Positions 42,995 to 51,618 of a DNA stretch of 64,000 nt are shown here, piece after piece (within the stretch, counting starts at the first letter, position 1; each line of letters opens with the position of its first letter). Source of the DNA: JAAFJM01 sp964529175 (lineage in GTDB: Bacteria > Bacteroidota > Bacteroidia > UKL13-3); assembly GCA_964529175.1 (NCBI GenBank), contig CAZGVO010000002.1, forward strand, positions 186,001-250,000, written 5' to 3'. The notes below the pieces were generated by a model. That model was not told the origin of the DNA, did not search any database, and worked only from the letters and a program-made list of their open reading frames with translations. Made by a program: the position numbers and the translations under genes.

Positions 42995-43588
42995 ATGAAA
43001 ATAGACACTAATTTACTAATTACTTGGGGCGCAGTAGCTAAAAAGTATAAAAAAAATGAGGTTATATTTTACGAAGATGAAGCCGCTCAATTTTTTTATC
43101 AAATAATTAGTGGAACCGTAAAAATGGTAAATATTAACGATGATGGAAAAGAGTACATACAAGGTATTTTTAACGATGGGAATAGTTTTGGAGAACCGCC
43201 TTTATTTATAGACAAAAAATATCCTTGCAGTGCCATTGCGCAAAAAGATTCGGTAATCATCAAAATGAGTAAAGATTCTATTTATAAACTGTTTAAAGAA
43301 TATCCTGAATTACAATTGCAGTTTATTCAAATTTTATCTGAACGTATTTATAACAAAGCTGTAACCGCTCGCGAGCTTATTCATAACAAACCTGAAAACA
43401 AAATATTAGCGTTTTTGAAAAGTTATAAGCAAAAAGCAGAAGTAACAAACGAGGATTGGTTAGTGCCACATACCAGGCAAGAAATGGCTAATTTGCTAGG
43501 CTTAAGAGTAGAAACAGTAATAAGAGCATTGAAAAAAATGGAAGAAAAAGGCCAAGTAAAAATAATTAACCATAAGCTCTATTTTTAA
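42995..43588 (+). CDS. Crp/Fnr-family transcriptional regulator
   Basis: A 197-residue regulator. Residues 15-115 form the cyclic-nucleotide-binding-like beta roll (VIFYEDEAAQFFYQIISGTVKM, then GIFNDGNSFGEPPLF), followed by a dimer helix and a C-terminal winged helix with the recognition part TRQEMANLLGLRVETVIRALKKM. There is a single Cys (KYPCSAI), so no Fe-S cluster of the FNR type can form; a small ligand or haem-like signal is more likely. It is close to the nitrous-oxide gene region (about 13 kb from its promoter), so a role there is possible but unproven. A terminator follows. Confidence 0.9.
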   Translation: MKIDTNLLITWGAVAKKYKKNEVIFYEDEAAQFFYQIISGTVKMVNINDDGKEYIQGIFNDGNSFGEPPLFIDKKYPCSAIAQKDSVIIKMSKDSIYKLFKEYPELQLQFIQILSERIYNKAVTARELIHNKPENKILAFLKSYKQKAEVTNEDWLVPHTRQEMANLLGLRVETVIRALKKMEEKGQVKIINHKLYF

Positions 43589-43593
43589 ATAAA

Positions 43594-43624
43594 AAAAGCT
43601 GTTTCAAACTTTGAAACAGCTTTT
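43594..43624. terminator. Bidirectional terminator between convergent genes
   Basis: AAAAGCTGTTTCAAA (43594-43608) and TTTGAAACAGCTTTT (43610-43624) are perfect inverted repeats around one base, with A and T tracts on either side. It serves the Crp-type gene (plus) and the fasciclin gene (minus). Confidence 0.88.
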
Positions 43625-43666
43625 ATGAATTAGAAATTGTAAAATAAAAAAAATGAATTGTTCTTA

Positions 43667-44224
43667 TTAAGGCAGTAATACCTCGTCAATTACATGAATA
43701 ATGCCATTAGAAGCAGGAATAGAAGCCACAATATGCGCTTTGCCATTAATAACTGGTTTTCCATTTTTTACGGTAATGGTAATATTACTGCCATTTACTT
43801 GGTTTAAAACTCTGCCATCGGTTAAGCCATCTTCTTTTATAACACCTACATACACATGGTGTTCTAAAATATTTTTTAGGTCATCCAATTTTTCGGGTTT
43901 TAACAAGCCTTCTACAGTGCCAGCTGGCAATTTTTCGAAGGCAGCATTAACAGGAGCAAAAACTGTAAATGGACCTGCATTACTCAACACATCAACCAAA
44001 CCAGCGGCTTTAACAGCTGCTACCAAAGTGCTGTGGTCTTTACTGCCAACGGCAATTTGCACTACATTGGGTGCCGAGGTTTCGTCTTGTACACCTGATT
44101 GACCAACTCCTACTTCTTGCGTGCTTGTGGCTGCAGTTTGGTTTTCGGGTGCTGTGGCATTTGAACCACAACTTACACTAAATAAAAAGGCTAAAGGGAT
44201 AATGGTTTTAAAAACTTTTTTCAT
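43667..44224 (-). CDS. Fasciclin-domain lipoprotein
   Basis: A 185-residue protein with signal peptide and lipobox (LFSVSCG), a Thr/Gln/Ala-rich linker, and one FAS1 domain (about residues 55-185). The FAS1 landmarks are HSTLVAAVKAAGLVDVL, the H1 motif GPFTVFAPVNAAFEKLP, and the ending SNGIIHVIDEVLLP. Fasciclin lipoproteins are exposed envelope proteins often involved in adhesion. It appears monocistronic and shares a bidirectional terminator with the Crp-type regulator. Confidence 0.92.
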   Translation of the reverse strand: MKKVFKTIIPLAFLFSVSCGSNATAPENQTAATSTQEVGVGQSGVQDETSAPNVVQIAVGSKDHSTLVAAVKAAGLVDVLSNAGPFTVFAPVNAAFEKLPAGTVEGLLKPEKLDDLKNILEHHVYVGVIKEDGLTDGRVLNQVNGSNITITVKNGKPVINGKAHIVASIPASNGIIHVIDEVLLP

Positions 44225-44320
44225 AATTTGTATTTATTTATCACCACAAATTTTAGCATAGAAAATGGTTTATATTATGCTTGTAATCATAACCAAATAC
44301 TGATTTTAAGTGGCTTCGTT

Positions 44321-46339
44321 TTAGTTAAAATAATAGTTAATACCAATTGTAAAGTTGCGGCCAGGTTGCGGAATTTTACCCCAATCTAAATGCTCGCGGT
44401 AGTTTATGTCAAATAAGTTTTCAATAGCAGTATTTACTTGAATTACAGATTTTTTAATAGTTTTTGTGTAAGCAAATCGGGCATTAAAACTATGCCATCC
44501 AGCAGTTTTTATTTCACCAAAATGTGGGTTAATTAAGTTTTGAGCATTGGCAAAAAAATGTTCTATTTGAATTTGAAATAATTTGTTTTGAAAACGAATG
44601 GTGTTAATAGCTTTAAAAGGCGGCACTTGCTGCATATACAAACCATTGTTTAATAAACCATAAGTGTAACGCAAGTTGGTTTTATACCAAATTTTTTTAT
44701 TTATTTTAAACCCAACAGTTGCCTCAAAACCCATTAGTTGGGCGTAATCAATATTTTGATAAGTTTTTACCCCACGTGCACCAATTGTCATGGCGCTGTA
44801 TGCAGGAGGTAATACGTAAGCATAAATATAATTTTCAATTTGATGGTAAAATAAAGTTGTAGTAAGCGCAATTTTTTTGATGTTAAAATTATTGATAAAA
44901 TCAATTTGAAAAGCTTGTTCAGGTTTTAAATTTAAGTTACCTATATAGTCATTTCCATCGGCTCTGTTAAATAAGTACAAACCCAACCTTTCATTGGCAG
45001 TAGGAATGCGTGCACCAAGGGCTAACACTAATTTGGAATTTATTTTTTTAGCATTTCGTTTTAGCCATAAACTGCCATTGTGAAGCCAATTTTGCGTTTG
45101 TTTGTTTACATCAAACCCTAAGCCTTCCCATTGTAAAATGCCAATATTGTCAATGACTTTTTGCTGGTAAAAATCACTTCGTGCCATTACGCCCAATCCA
45201 TAAATTTCGTTTATTTTATAGTTATAGGTAATAGATAGTCCGCTATTAATAAGGTTATTACCAGGCAATGTTTGCATGTACATTTCTTTTTCATTTTGGG
45301 GGTACATGGTCATGTCGGCCCGTGTGTATGCTTTGTGCGCATCTAGTCGGGTTTCAAAGTTATGTTTCTTCTTTTCGAAGTTTATTTTATTATAAAATCC
45401 AATAGTATTACTCCATCCGGGCATGTCCATATGTATGGGTGTTTCGGGTCTGTGGGTATCGTCCATATAATGCACTACTTCGTTGTAATACAATTTTGTT
45501 TCCATCAAAGCATTTAAAACCTTTTTAAAATAAACCTGATGGGTTAACGCAGCTATTTTACCTGTAGCACTCGAAACATCCATGGGCAAAGCTGCATAAC
45601 CAATATTTATTCCTTTATCGTAAATGATGTCTGCCATAAGTTTGTTGTTTTTACCTAGTTTAATTACAGTATTGAGCTGTAAATTAAACTTTTCGTATTG
45701 GGTAAATTTTACTTCCAAACCGCCTCCAGCCGCATAATTGCCTACATTTTTATAAACAGCAGCCATTCTAAATGCTATTTTATTTTTATTCAAATTTAAA
45801 CTAACTCCATTGTTAAAGCCTTTATTTACTGTACTGTATTGCAAAAAAGCTGTAACACTAGGAAGGTTTTTAGTGTTAAAAACCGCTTCCTTGAGTTGGA
45901 AATTTAAGTTCCCGCCAATAGTACTTCCATTGGCAGCCGCGCTTGCTCCTTGGTTTACTTGAAGTTTATCTAAATTACTTGGTTCTATATAAGCCGAAAT
46001 AGGGTCCATTTTGTCGGTACAAGCCCCATACATTTTCATGCCATTTACCATAATGTTTATTTGTCCGGCATTGTAAGTGCGCAAAGTAGGTTCTAAGCCA
46101 AATGCACCACGTTTAATTAAATTTACACCTTCTATTCGGCTTAATATATCTTCGGTATTATTTATTTTACTGCTTCGGTAAAAATTAAACGCTTCGTTCT
46201 GTTGGTTTTTATCGTCATGACAAATTACTACTTCTTTAAGTTGAATATCTTTAACGGTAGAATCTAACTTTTGTTGAGATTTTAAATTATTGATATTTAG
46301 TATTATAACAACAAGTGTTATTGTGTTTTTTAGTTTCAT
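44321..46339 (-). CDS. TonB-dependent outer-membrane receptor, OprC/NosA-like copper channel candidate
   Basis: A 672-residue receptor with signal peptide (to about LKSQQ), plug domain (EDILSRIEGVNLIKRG, INIMVNGMKMYGACTDKMDP, then GSTIGGNLNFQL) and a 22-strand-type barrel ending in ...GINYYFN. The plug contains C107-x-x-x-M111, the CxxxM half of the copper site described for OprC, and a later loop has IHMDMPGW, a possible His/Met partner. I chose ATG 46339; longer starts use TTG or an ATG within a strong hairpin. Together with the nearby nos genes and Met/His-rich lipoprotein, this suggests copper uptake supplying NosZ, as NosA does in Pseudomonas. The copper role is inference. Confidence 0.85.
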   Translation of the reverse strand: MKLKNTITLVVIILNINNLKSQQKLDSTVKDIQLKEVVICHDDKNQQNEAFNFYRSSKINNTEDILSRIEGVNLIKRGAFGLEPTLRTYNAGQINIMVNGMKMYGACTDKMDPISAYIEPSNLDKLQVNQGASAAANGSTIGGNLNFQLKEAVFNTKNLPSVTAFLQYSTVNKGFNNGVSLNLNKNKIAFRMAAVYKNVGNYAAGGGLEVKFTQYEKFNLQLNTVIKLGKNNKLMADIIYDKGINIGYAALPMDVSSATGKIAALTHQVYFKKVLNALMETKLYYNEVVHYMDDTHRPETPIHMDMPGWSNTIGFYNKINFEKKKHNFETRLDAHKAYTRADMTMYPQNEKEMYMQTLPGNNLINSGLSITYNYKINEIYGLGVMARSDFYQQKVIDNIGILQWEGLGFDVNKQTQNWLHNGSLWLKRNAKKINSKLVLALGARIPTANERLGLYLFNRADGNDYIGNLNLKPEQAFQIDFINNFNIKKIALTTTLFYHQIENYIYAYVLPPAYSAMTIGARGVKTYQNIDYAQLMGFEATVGFKINKKIWYKTNLRYTYGLLNNGLYMQQVPPFKAINTIRFQNKLFQIQIEHFFANAQNLINPHFGEIKTAGWHSFNARFAYTKTIKKSVIQVNTAIENLFDINYREHLDWGKIPQPGRNFTIGINYYFN

Positions 46340-46358
46340 TGGGTGCGAAAAAATACCA

Positions 46359-46384
46359 TTACGAGGCATAAAAATGCCTCGTAA
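46359..46384 (-). terminator. Hairpin between the lipoprotein gene and the TonB receptor gene
   Basis: TTACGAGGCAT (46359-46369), loop AAAA and ATGCCTCGTAA (46374-46384) form a perfect 11-bp stem. On the minus strand a run of six T follows after seven bases. It is either a partial terminator of the upstream unit or a 5' leader hairpin of the receptor mRNA. Confidence 0.7.
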
Positions 46385-46416
46385 CAAGTGTATTGTTAAA
46401 AAAATAAAAGAGGTGT

Positions 46417-47253
46417 TTAAAAAGTAATATCGAAACTTTGCGAGTTATCTATAACCACATTGTTCTTTTTAAGTGTAAGTGCCACACGCCATAAACCCGA
46501 CATGGTGAAATTAACTACACCTGTGTAATGTCCGTTGGCCACATGAATTGGGTTAACGTTATTAGGAGAGCCATGTCCCATGCTTGGCATTGTTGGATTT
46601 ATTACTACCGAATAGTCATTAACAGGTACAAAATTCATCATGTCAGCCATTTTGTGAATGGTAATTTCAAAATTATTCAAACCCATTTTGGGGCTTGTTG
46701 GGTTAAGTATGGTTACTACTAGTTTTGAGCTATCATTGTCAGCCGCGGTAAATACTTTTACCATATCATTTGTTGTATTTACTACATTTACAGCTAAGCT
46801 GCCGTTACCTTCTAAATTAACTTTATGGTTATGAAAACTCATTTCTAATTGCCACATGCCTGCCATGGTAAATATGGCGCCACCTTTCCATAATTGGGTT
46901 AACGAATCCATATCGTTTGTAACTTCGCTTGGCGAGCTGTGTTTCATATTGCCCATATCCATTAACGTTTTAAAATTAAAATGACCATCTGTTAATCGGG
47001 TATTACTAGCCGAATCGTACATGGCTACATAAATGGTATTGTATCCTACCAAAAAGGTTTTTGTGCTGTAAATTACTGCTTTGGCTTGCGCACCTGCAAT
47101 ATATGTTTCACCAATTTTTACCAAATTAGTTAAAGTTGGAACTTCGCCATTGGTAGCATTGTTAGTAATTTTTGTTGTTTCATCTTTGGTACAAGCCATA
47201 AATAGCTGCACACATATTGCCATCATAATGGCTAATGTTTTCAAGTTTTTCAT
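46417..47253 (-). CDS. Met/His-rich lipoprotein with two YtkA-like domains
   Basis: A 278-residue protein with a lipobox (LFMACTK) after the signal peptide. Two beta-sandwich domains follow, each ending in a similar word: IFTMAGMWQLEMSFH at about 150 and VNFTMSGLWRVALTL at about 255. This is the pattern of YtkA/FixH-like proteins. The loops before these words are Met/His-rich (MDMGNMKHSSP, HKMADMMNF, PTMPSMGHGSP), suited to binding copper. It lies directly upstream of the CxxxM TonB receptor and downstream of the nos genes, so a periplasmic copper relay is plausible. Direct evidence is lacking. Confidence 0.8.
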   Translation of the reverse strand: MKNLKTLAIMMAICVQLFMACTKDETTKITNNATNGEVPTLTNLVKIGETYIAGAQAKAVIYSTKTFLVGYNTIYVAMYDSASNTRLTDGHFNFKTLMDMGNMKHSSPSEVTNDMDSLTQLWKGGAIFTMAGMWQLEMSFHNHKVNLEGNGSLAVNVVNTTNDMVKVFTAADNDSSKLVVTILNPTSPKMGLNNFEITIHKMADMMNFVPVNDYSVVINPTMPSMGHGSPNNVNPIHVANGHYTGVVNFTMSGLWRVALTLKKNNVVIDNSQSFDITF

Positions 47254-47359
47254 AAAATGTTGTTGTAATTTTTAAATAAAAAAAAGTTTAGTGGCTGTTT
47301 AAATACAGCAGCATACAGTACTTGTTAATTATACTAAGTACTAATTTTTGTAATAAAAA

Positions 47360-47734
47360 TTAAACCTTTGGTGGATGAAAATTACTGAACAAAACTTGAT
47401 GAAAATAGAGGTTTTTGTGGGTGTGAAAATAAACCTGTTTAGCAGTTAAAATATTTTGAAAAATCAATATTGGGCCAATAAAATATTCTTCTTGAACCTG
47501 CTTAATTATTGGGTTTGCAGTGCTTGAAGTATTGTTCTCTGAATCGGTTGCTTTTTGTAATTTATACTTTAAATAACACTTACCATCGCAGGCTAGTTCT
47601 GGCTTATTTTTATTGATACAAAACAATTCGGTAATTTCTTTTTGATTGATTTTGAACCATGTAAGTATGCCTACTTTATTGCATAACTGCAATAAAAAAG
47701 CATGAAGTAATAATATGGCTATAAATTTTTTCAA
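47360..47734 (-). CDS. Small exported protein with conserved Cys pair, TTG start
   Basis: A 124-residue protein. The N-terminal helix (FIAILLLHAFLLQLCNKVG) is a signal anchor, followed by FKINQKEITELFCINKNKPELACDGKCYLK, a motif I recall from small Bacteroidota proteins encoded beside copper or cobalt uptake genes. The Cys residues (FC, ACDGKC) might hold metal. No ATG is available in frame before an upstream stop, so TTG at 47734 is the likely start. It sits between the nos operon and the copper lipoprotein gene. Function unknown. Confidence 0.62.
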   Translation of the reverse strand: MKKFIAILLLHAFLLQLCNKVGILTWFKINQKEITELFCINKNKPELACDGKCYLKYKLQKATDSENNTSSTANPIIKQVQEEYFIGPILIFQNILTAKQVYFHTHKNLYFHQVLFSNFHPPKV

Positions 47735-47802
47735 AATAAAAAAGTTGTCAAATGTAATTTAACAAAATAAACTATTTGCTGATAGCTGTCAGAATTAGTA
47801 AT

Positions 47803-49020
47803 TTATTTAGTTTTTATGGTGTGGTAAAATAATTTAAAAATGGAAAAAACAATGAAAATTGCAATGAGTAAAAGGATTTGCTGGGCAAATGGAACCATTA
47901 TATAAGCAAATGATGCAATGCCTTGAATGCCCAAAACTAGCTCGTTAAAGTATATTCCAAAAACCAATAATAGGGTAAATAAAACAGCATTATTTACATT
48001 GGTAAATAATGCTTTTAAGTGCATGTAGTAAATTAAAAATACAGAAATAATGGCCAATAATACCAAATGAAGGTAAGCAATTACAATTGGCCTAAAACCA
48101 AATGCTAATTTACTAACCGAAGGAATATTTGACCCCAATTGAAGTAAAAATTTAATGCTTGTTGCTAAGCATAGTATATTGATAATCAGTGAAATGTATT
48201 TTTGGGTTTTTTGCTTCAGTACATCAAAGTGTTTTTTGAATAATAACACAAATTTGGCCCAAGCAAACACCTGTAAAAATGCAGCAAAAGCTGTAATTAT
48301 AAATAATGCACTGGGTAAGTTTATCCATAAAACAGATAACATATAAGCCGGAAAACAACTTATAAAAAATAACCAAAAGAGTATATTTTGTTGTTTGTAA
48401 TCTTGTGGAGTTATGTTAACCTCTTGTAGCAATAAGCCCATGCAAGCAAAGAAAAACCAACCATTGTATTGAAAATGTAAATACCAATAAACCGCAGCTA
48501 AGTAAGTGTGTTGGTGTAATTGTTTACTTGCCATCATATATGCTAAAACAAAAGTACCAAAGGATGAAATAATATTGAATAACAAAGCAGCATTAAACCA
48601 TTTGATACTGATTATTTGGCGTTGTATTTTTTTTGTATCGAAATAAAATAAATAGCTAAAAGCAAAACTGGTAAAAACAGAAGCCGTTGAAAAAAATATT
48701 GATAGCCAGTTATACCCAAATAAGGTAAAAGATATTAGCATGCCATAGGCTAAAACTAAGTTAAATATTAAAATAGTTTTGTAGCTTTTGGCATTTTGAG
48801 TTATGTTTTGGCTATTTAAAAACCACACCAAAAAAACCATAATGGTTTGAGTTATCCAGCCCGCAAATGCAAAATGCGAATGTGCATGTTGGAGGTGCTT
48901 TTGATCGAAAATGGGAAGTTCAAAAATAATTTTATAACGCATAAGTACGCCAAGTACACCCACCCAAAGTAAACTAAGTAACGATAGTTTTAGCCAATTT
49001 TTTAATTCAATAAACGACAT
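47803..49020 (-). CDS. Haem-copper oxidase subunit I-like membrane protein in the nos operon
   Basis: A 405-residue protein with about 12 hydrophobic helices. His residues are conserved-looking: HLQHAHSHFAFAGW in the second helix, YLHFQYNGWFFFA in the sixth, and YYMHLKAL near the end. These resemble distant cytochrome oxidase/nitric oxide reductase subunit I (or NnrS-like) proteins that occur in Bacteroidota nos clusters. Whether it binds haem or copper is not proven. I moved the start from a TTG to ATG 49020 (MSFIELKNW), 13 bp after the previous stop. It is the last gene of the nos operon. Confidence 0.7.
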   Translation of the reverse strand: MSFIELKNWLKLSLLSLLWVGVLGVLMRYKIIFELPIFDQKHLQHAHSHFAFAGWITQTIMVFLVWFLNSQNITQNAKSYKTILIFNLVLAYGMLISFTLFGYNWLSIFFSTASVFTSFAFSYLFYFDTKKIQRQIISIKWFNAALLFNIISSFGTFVLAYMMASKQLHQHTYLAAVYWYLHFQYNGWFFFACMGLLLQEVNITPQDYKQQNILFWLFFISCFPAYMLSVLWINLPSALFIITAFAAFLQVFAWAKFVLLFKKHFDVLKQKTQKYISLIINILCLATSIKFLLQLGSNIPSVSKLAFGFRPIVIAYLHLVLLAIISVFLIYYMHLKALFTNVNNAVLFTLLLVFGIYFNELVLGIQGIASFAYIMVPFAQQILLLIAIFIVFSIFKLFYHTIKTK

Positions 49021-49033
49021 AAGTACAGTGTTT

Positions 49034-49474
49034 TTAAATGCCTCCAAACCTTACAAAACTGCCTAAAATAAGCATTGATATTGAAAGTAATGTTACCAAA
49101 ACTACATGAAGCGTAAGCCAATTTAATGACTTAAAAGTAAGTTTAGGAATAATGAAAATGCGTGCATGAACAGCCAATAAAACAATGGTTAACAAAATGG
49201 TTAATTTGGAAGAAATGGTGGTTTCTAATTTGCCATTAAATGCAAACCACTGCGAGGGGTAAACACCATAGTGAATGGCCATAAGTATGCCTGTAAGTAC
49301 CAAAAAACCTAATGCTGGAATGCCAATGGTTTCAAATTTTTCTTCAAACTTAGTTATGATAGAAACGTCTTGATATTTATAGGCAGCAGGCAAATATTGG
49401 AAACTGAGCAATAAATGTCCACCCAGCCAAACGCAGGCCGAAAGCAAATGAACTATTAAATAAATATGATACAT
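49034..49474 (-). CDS. CopD-like small membrane protein
   Basis: A 146-residue protein with four helices. His residues are placed as in CopD/DUF2214-type proteins: MYHIYLIVHLLSACVWLGGHLLLSF in helix 1, MAIHYGVYPSQWF after helix 2, VHARIFIIP in helix 3, and TLHVVLV in helix 4. Such proteins bind copper or haem b in the inner membrane. Its start overlaps the stop of the truncated haemoglobin gene by one base. The location in the nos operon supports a redox or copper role. Confidence 0.78.
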   Translation of the reverse strand: MYHIYLIVHLLSACVWLGGHLLLSFQYLPAAYKYQDVSIITKFEEKFETIGIPALGFLVLTGILMAIHYGVYPSQWFAFNGKLETTISSKLTILLTIVLLAVHARIFIIPKLTFKSLNWLTLHVVLVTLLSISMLILGSFVRFGGI

Positions 49475-49842
49475 TAGCTTAGTATTTTTAAAACCATTAT
49501 TTGCGCAATACTGGTAGCTCGTAATTTTATTAGCTCGGCATTTGGACCTATAAAATGTTCATCAATGTTTTGGTAAAATAACTGAATCCAGTTTTGAAAA
49601 GCCTCTTCAAATAAGGGGTTTTGTTCATTTAGCTGTTTATGCACTGCCATAGGATTGCCAGTATATTCGCCATTGTAAAAAACAATATTACCCCAAAAAT
49701 TATACATGGTAGGCAAGTGTTTTTCCCAGTTTAAATCTTTAAAAAATGGGCTTAATACTTTGTTTAATTTTACTTTTTCGTAAAAAGTATTTACCATTAA
49801 CTGAATATGTTCTGGCGTTTGAATATCGGTTTTGGTTTCCAT
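49474..49842 (-). CDS. Group III truncated haemoglobin
   Basis: A 122-residue globin. Recognisable parts are LMVNTFYEKVKLNKVLSPFF (helices A/B-E start), the segment WEKHLPTMYNFWGNIVF with the distal-side Trp/Phe, and MAVHKQLNEQNPLFEEAFQNWIQLF with the proximal His in VHKQL, typical of TrHb3. It binds O2 or NO and probably scavenges NO produced during denitrification. It lies between the cupin gene (4-bp gap) and the CopD-like gene (1-bp overlap) in the nos operon, which fits that role. Confidence 0.93.
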   Translation of the reverse strand: METKTDIQTPEHIQLMVNTFYEKVKLNKVLSPFFKDLNWEKHLPTMYNFWGNIVFYNGEYTGNPMAVHKQLNEQNPLFEEAFQNWIQLFYQNIDEHFIGPNAELIKLRATSIAQIMVLKILS

Positions 49843-49846
49843 TGTT

Positions 49847-50143
49847 TTAACTTTGAATAAGCAAACATACGCTATCGGTTAGCGCTGTAACTTGGTGTAT
49901 TTCATTTACGGGAATAGCTATTTCATCATATTGATGGGCTATAATGGTTGTTTCGCTTTGTATATATTTTACACTTCCGCTTATTACCACCAAATTGCTA
50001 TTGTAATTTGTTTTATGATCTTTTAAAATCATGTCTTTTTTAAAGCCAATGGCTAGTATTTTAAAGTTTTCGCCTTTTTGTAAAACCTTGGCTATAGGGT
50101 GATTACTGGTTTCTAATTGGTTTAATATTTCTTGAATAATCAT
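49847..50143 (-). CDS. Cupin-like small protein
   Basis: A 98-residue protein with the beta-strand pattern of a single cupin barrel: KILAIGFKKDMILKDHKTNYNSNLVVISGSVKYI, then IAHQYDEIAIPVNEIHQVTAL. His residues in DHKT and EIHQV correspond to the first and second cupin metal motifs, with the others missing. It is 1 bp after nosY and 4 bp before the truncated haemoglobin gene, so it is fully embedded in the nos operon. A sensor or metal-binding role is possible. Confidence 0.78.
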   Translation of the reverse strand: MIIQEILNQLETSNHPIAKVLQKGENFKILAIGFKKDMILKDHKTNYNSNLVVISGSVKYIQSETTIIAHQYDEIAIPVNEIHQVTALTDSVCLLIQS

Positions 50144-50144
50144 G

Positions 50145-50912
50145 TTATAAATCTTTGTTTTTAAATTTAATGAGTGATATTTTAAATGGAATAATTGCCC
50201 AAATGAATAATACCAATAGCGAAACCGCTAATCCTAATTCTGTTCCAAAAAATGCTTTGAATACTGCACCGGTATAGCCCAATAATGCTGAAACATCAAG
50301 CTGTAACAATATAAGTATTCGGGCTATATCTATTGGGCTAAACATACTAATTATTACCATAGCTTGCTCAATTGGATAATCGGAAAATTGAAATAAAATA
50401 AACAGAACCAAACCATCAAAAAGCATGGTAAAAAATAACCATAGCATAATGGCAATACCAATTCCTTTGGCTTTATCTCGGGTTATAACTGAGCTAAAAA
50501 ATGCAATGGCAACAAAAATTAAAGTAATTAAACACCCTGTTCCCATCATGATGCAAGCCACCGAAAAGGGCGCATAAATAAAAATAGGAATGCCTGCACC
50601 TAATAAAAATGCACTTATTAATGAACCTGCTAAGCCAATAAATAAACTTTTCCATATTTTACCTCTGCCAATGGGTTGACTTACCAGTAGGTCTATAAAC
50701 TCCGAACTGTTGTATATATAAATGGTTGAAAATATAATACTTACTAGCGGAACTGTTAAAAGGGTTACATTTAGTAAAGTTAAAATTCCTTTGGAGCTAT
50801 TATCTTCAAGGCTAAATACACTCCAGGTTAAAACAGCTAAAAGTAGGGCGTAGGTAAGTACTATTTTATTTTTTACAATATCGAGCACCACAAATTTTAT
50901 TATTCTATTCAT
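50145..50912 (-). CDS. nosY: NosY-like ABC permease
   Basis: A 255-residue membrane protein with six helices. The words FSTIYIYNSSEFIDLLVSQPIGRGKIWKSLF and FFSSVITRDKAKGIG are characteristic of NosY, the permease partner of the NosF ATPase. With NosD it transfers copper or sulfur for assembly of the CuZ cluster of nitrous-oxide reductase. Its start lies inside the end of nosF (8-bp overlap). Assignment is strong because of gene order nosD-nosF-nosY. Confidence 0.92.
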   Translation of the reverse strand: MNRIIKFVVLDIVKNKIVLTYALLLAVLTWSVFSLEDNSSKGILTLLNVTLLTVPLVSIIFSTIYIYNSSEFIDLLVSQPIGRGKIWKSLFIGLAGSLISAFLLGAGIPIFIYAPFSVACIMMGTGCLITLIFVAIAFFSSVITRDKAKGIGIAIMLWLFFTMLFDGLVLFILFQFSDYPIEQAMVIISMFSPIDIARILILLQLDVSALLGYTGAVFKAFFGTELGLAVSLLVLFIWAIIPFKISLIKFKNKDL

Positions 50913-51618
50913 AAATACCAGTTTTTAATATTTGAGTAATAGCCTTCGAAATGGTGGGCTGTTGGGTTATGTTTTTTATTTCGGTGGTGTTTTTGTTAAA
51001 CTTAATATTGCCATCTTGCATAAAAATAATGTTCGATACCAAATCGTCTAGTTCGCTTAATAAATGAGAAGTAATAAAAATTAACTTACCCTTTTCTTTT
51101 TCTTTAATAATTTTTTCCTTTAAAATTTCGGCAGCTAATGGGTCTAGTCCTGCTGTTGGTTCATCTAAAATGAGTACATCAGGATTAAACATAAAAGCTA
51201 TAGTTGCACTTACTTTTTGGGTAGTTCCGCCAGAAAGTGTGCGCATTTTTTTATGGTAAAAACTTTCTAATTTATAAGCCTCTAGCAGTTCGTTATCTTC
51301 TTCACCATTGTGTTTTCTAATATTTTTTATCATATCAATAATTTGTCCAATGGTCATATTTTCGGGATAATGGCCAATTTGGGGCATGTAACCAATATGT
51401 TTTCGGTACTCCACATCATTAAATATGGAATTATTGTTAAAATAAATATTTCCGCTATTGGGTACCACCATGCCCAAAATGGTTTTAATTAAAGTGGTTT
51501 TTCCGCAGCCGTTAGGTCCTATTAATGCAATACATTCGCCTTTGTTGCATTGTATCGAAATATTATTTAAAGCCTGTAGTTTGCCAAATTTTTTCGAAAG
51601 GTTTTCAATTTTTATCAT
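50905..51618 (-). CDS. nosF: NosF ABC ATPase
   Basis: A 237-residue ATP-binding protein: Walker A GPNGCGKTT (about residue 34), Q-loop IGYMPQ, signature RTLSGGTTQKVSATIAF, Walker B VLILDEPTAGLDP, and H-loop ITSHLLSE. The TQKV variant of the signature and the neighbouring genes identify NosF. The start overlaps nosD by 4 bp (ATGA), and the end overlaps nosY by 8 bp, so translation of nosDFY is tightly coupled. Confidence 0.95.
   Translation of the reverse strand: MIKIENLSKKFGKLQALNNISIQCNKGECIALIGPNGCGKTTLIKTILGMVVPNSGNIYFNNNSIFNDVEYRKHIGYMPQIGHYPENMTIGQIIDMIKNIRKHNGEEDNELLEAYKLESFYHKKMRTLSGGTTQKVSATIAFMFNPDVLILDEPTAGLDPLAAEILKEKIIKEKEKGKLIFITSHLLSELDDLVSNIIFMQDGNIKFNKNTTEIKNITQQPTISKAITQILKTGIYE

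Noticed and set aside
42995..43588. Oxygen-sensing FNR
   Set aside because: Only one Cys is present, so the four-Cys Fe-S cluster of FNR cannot form.
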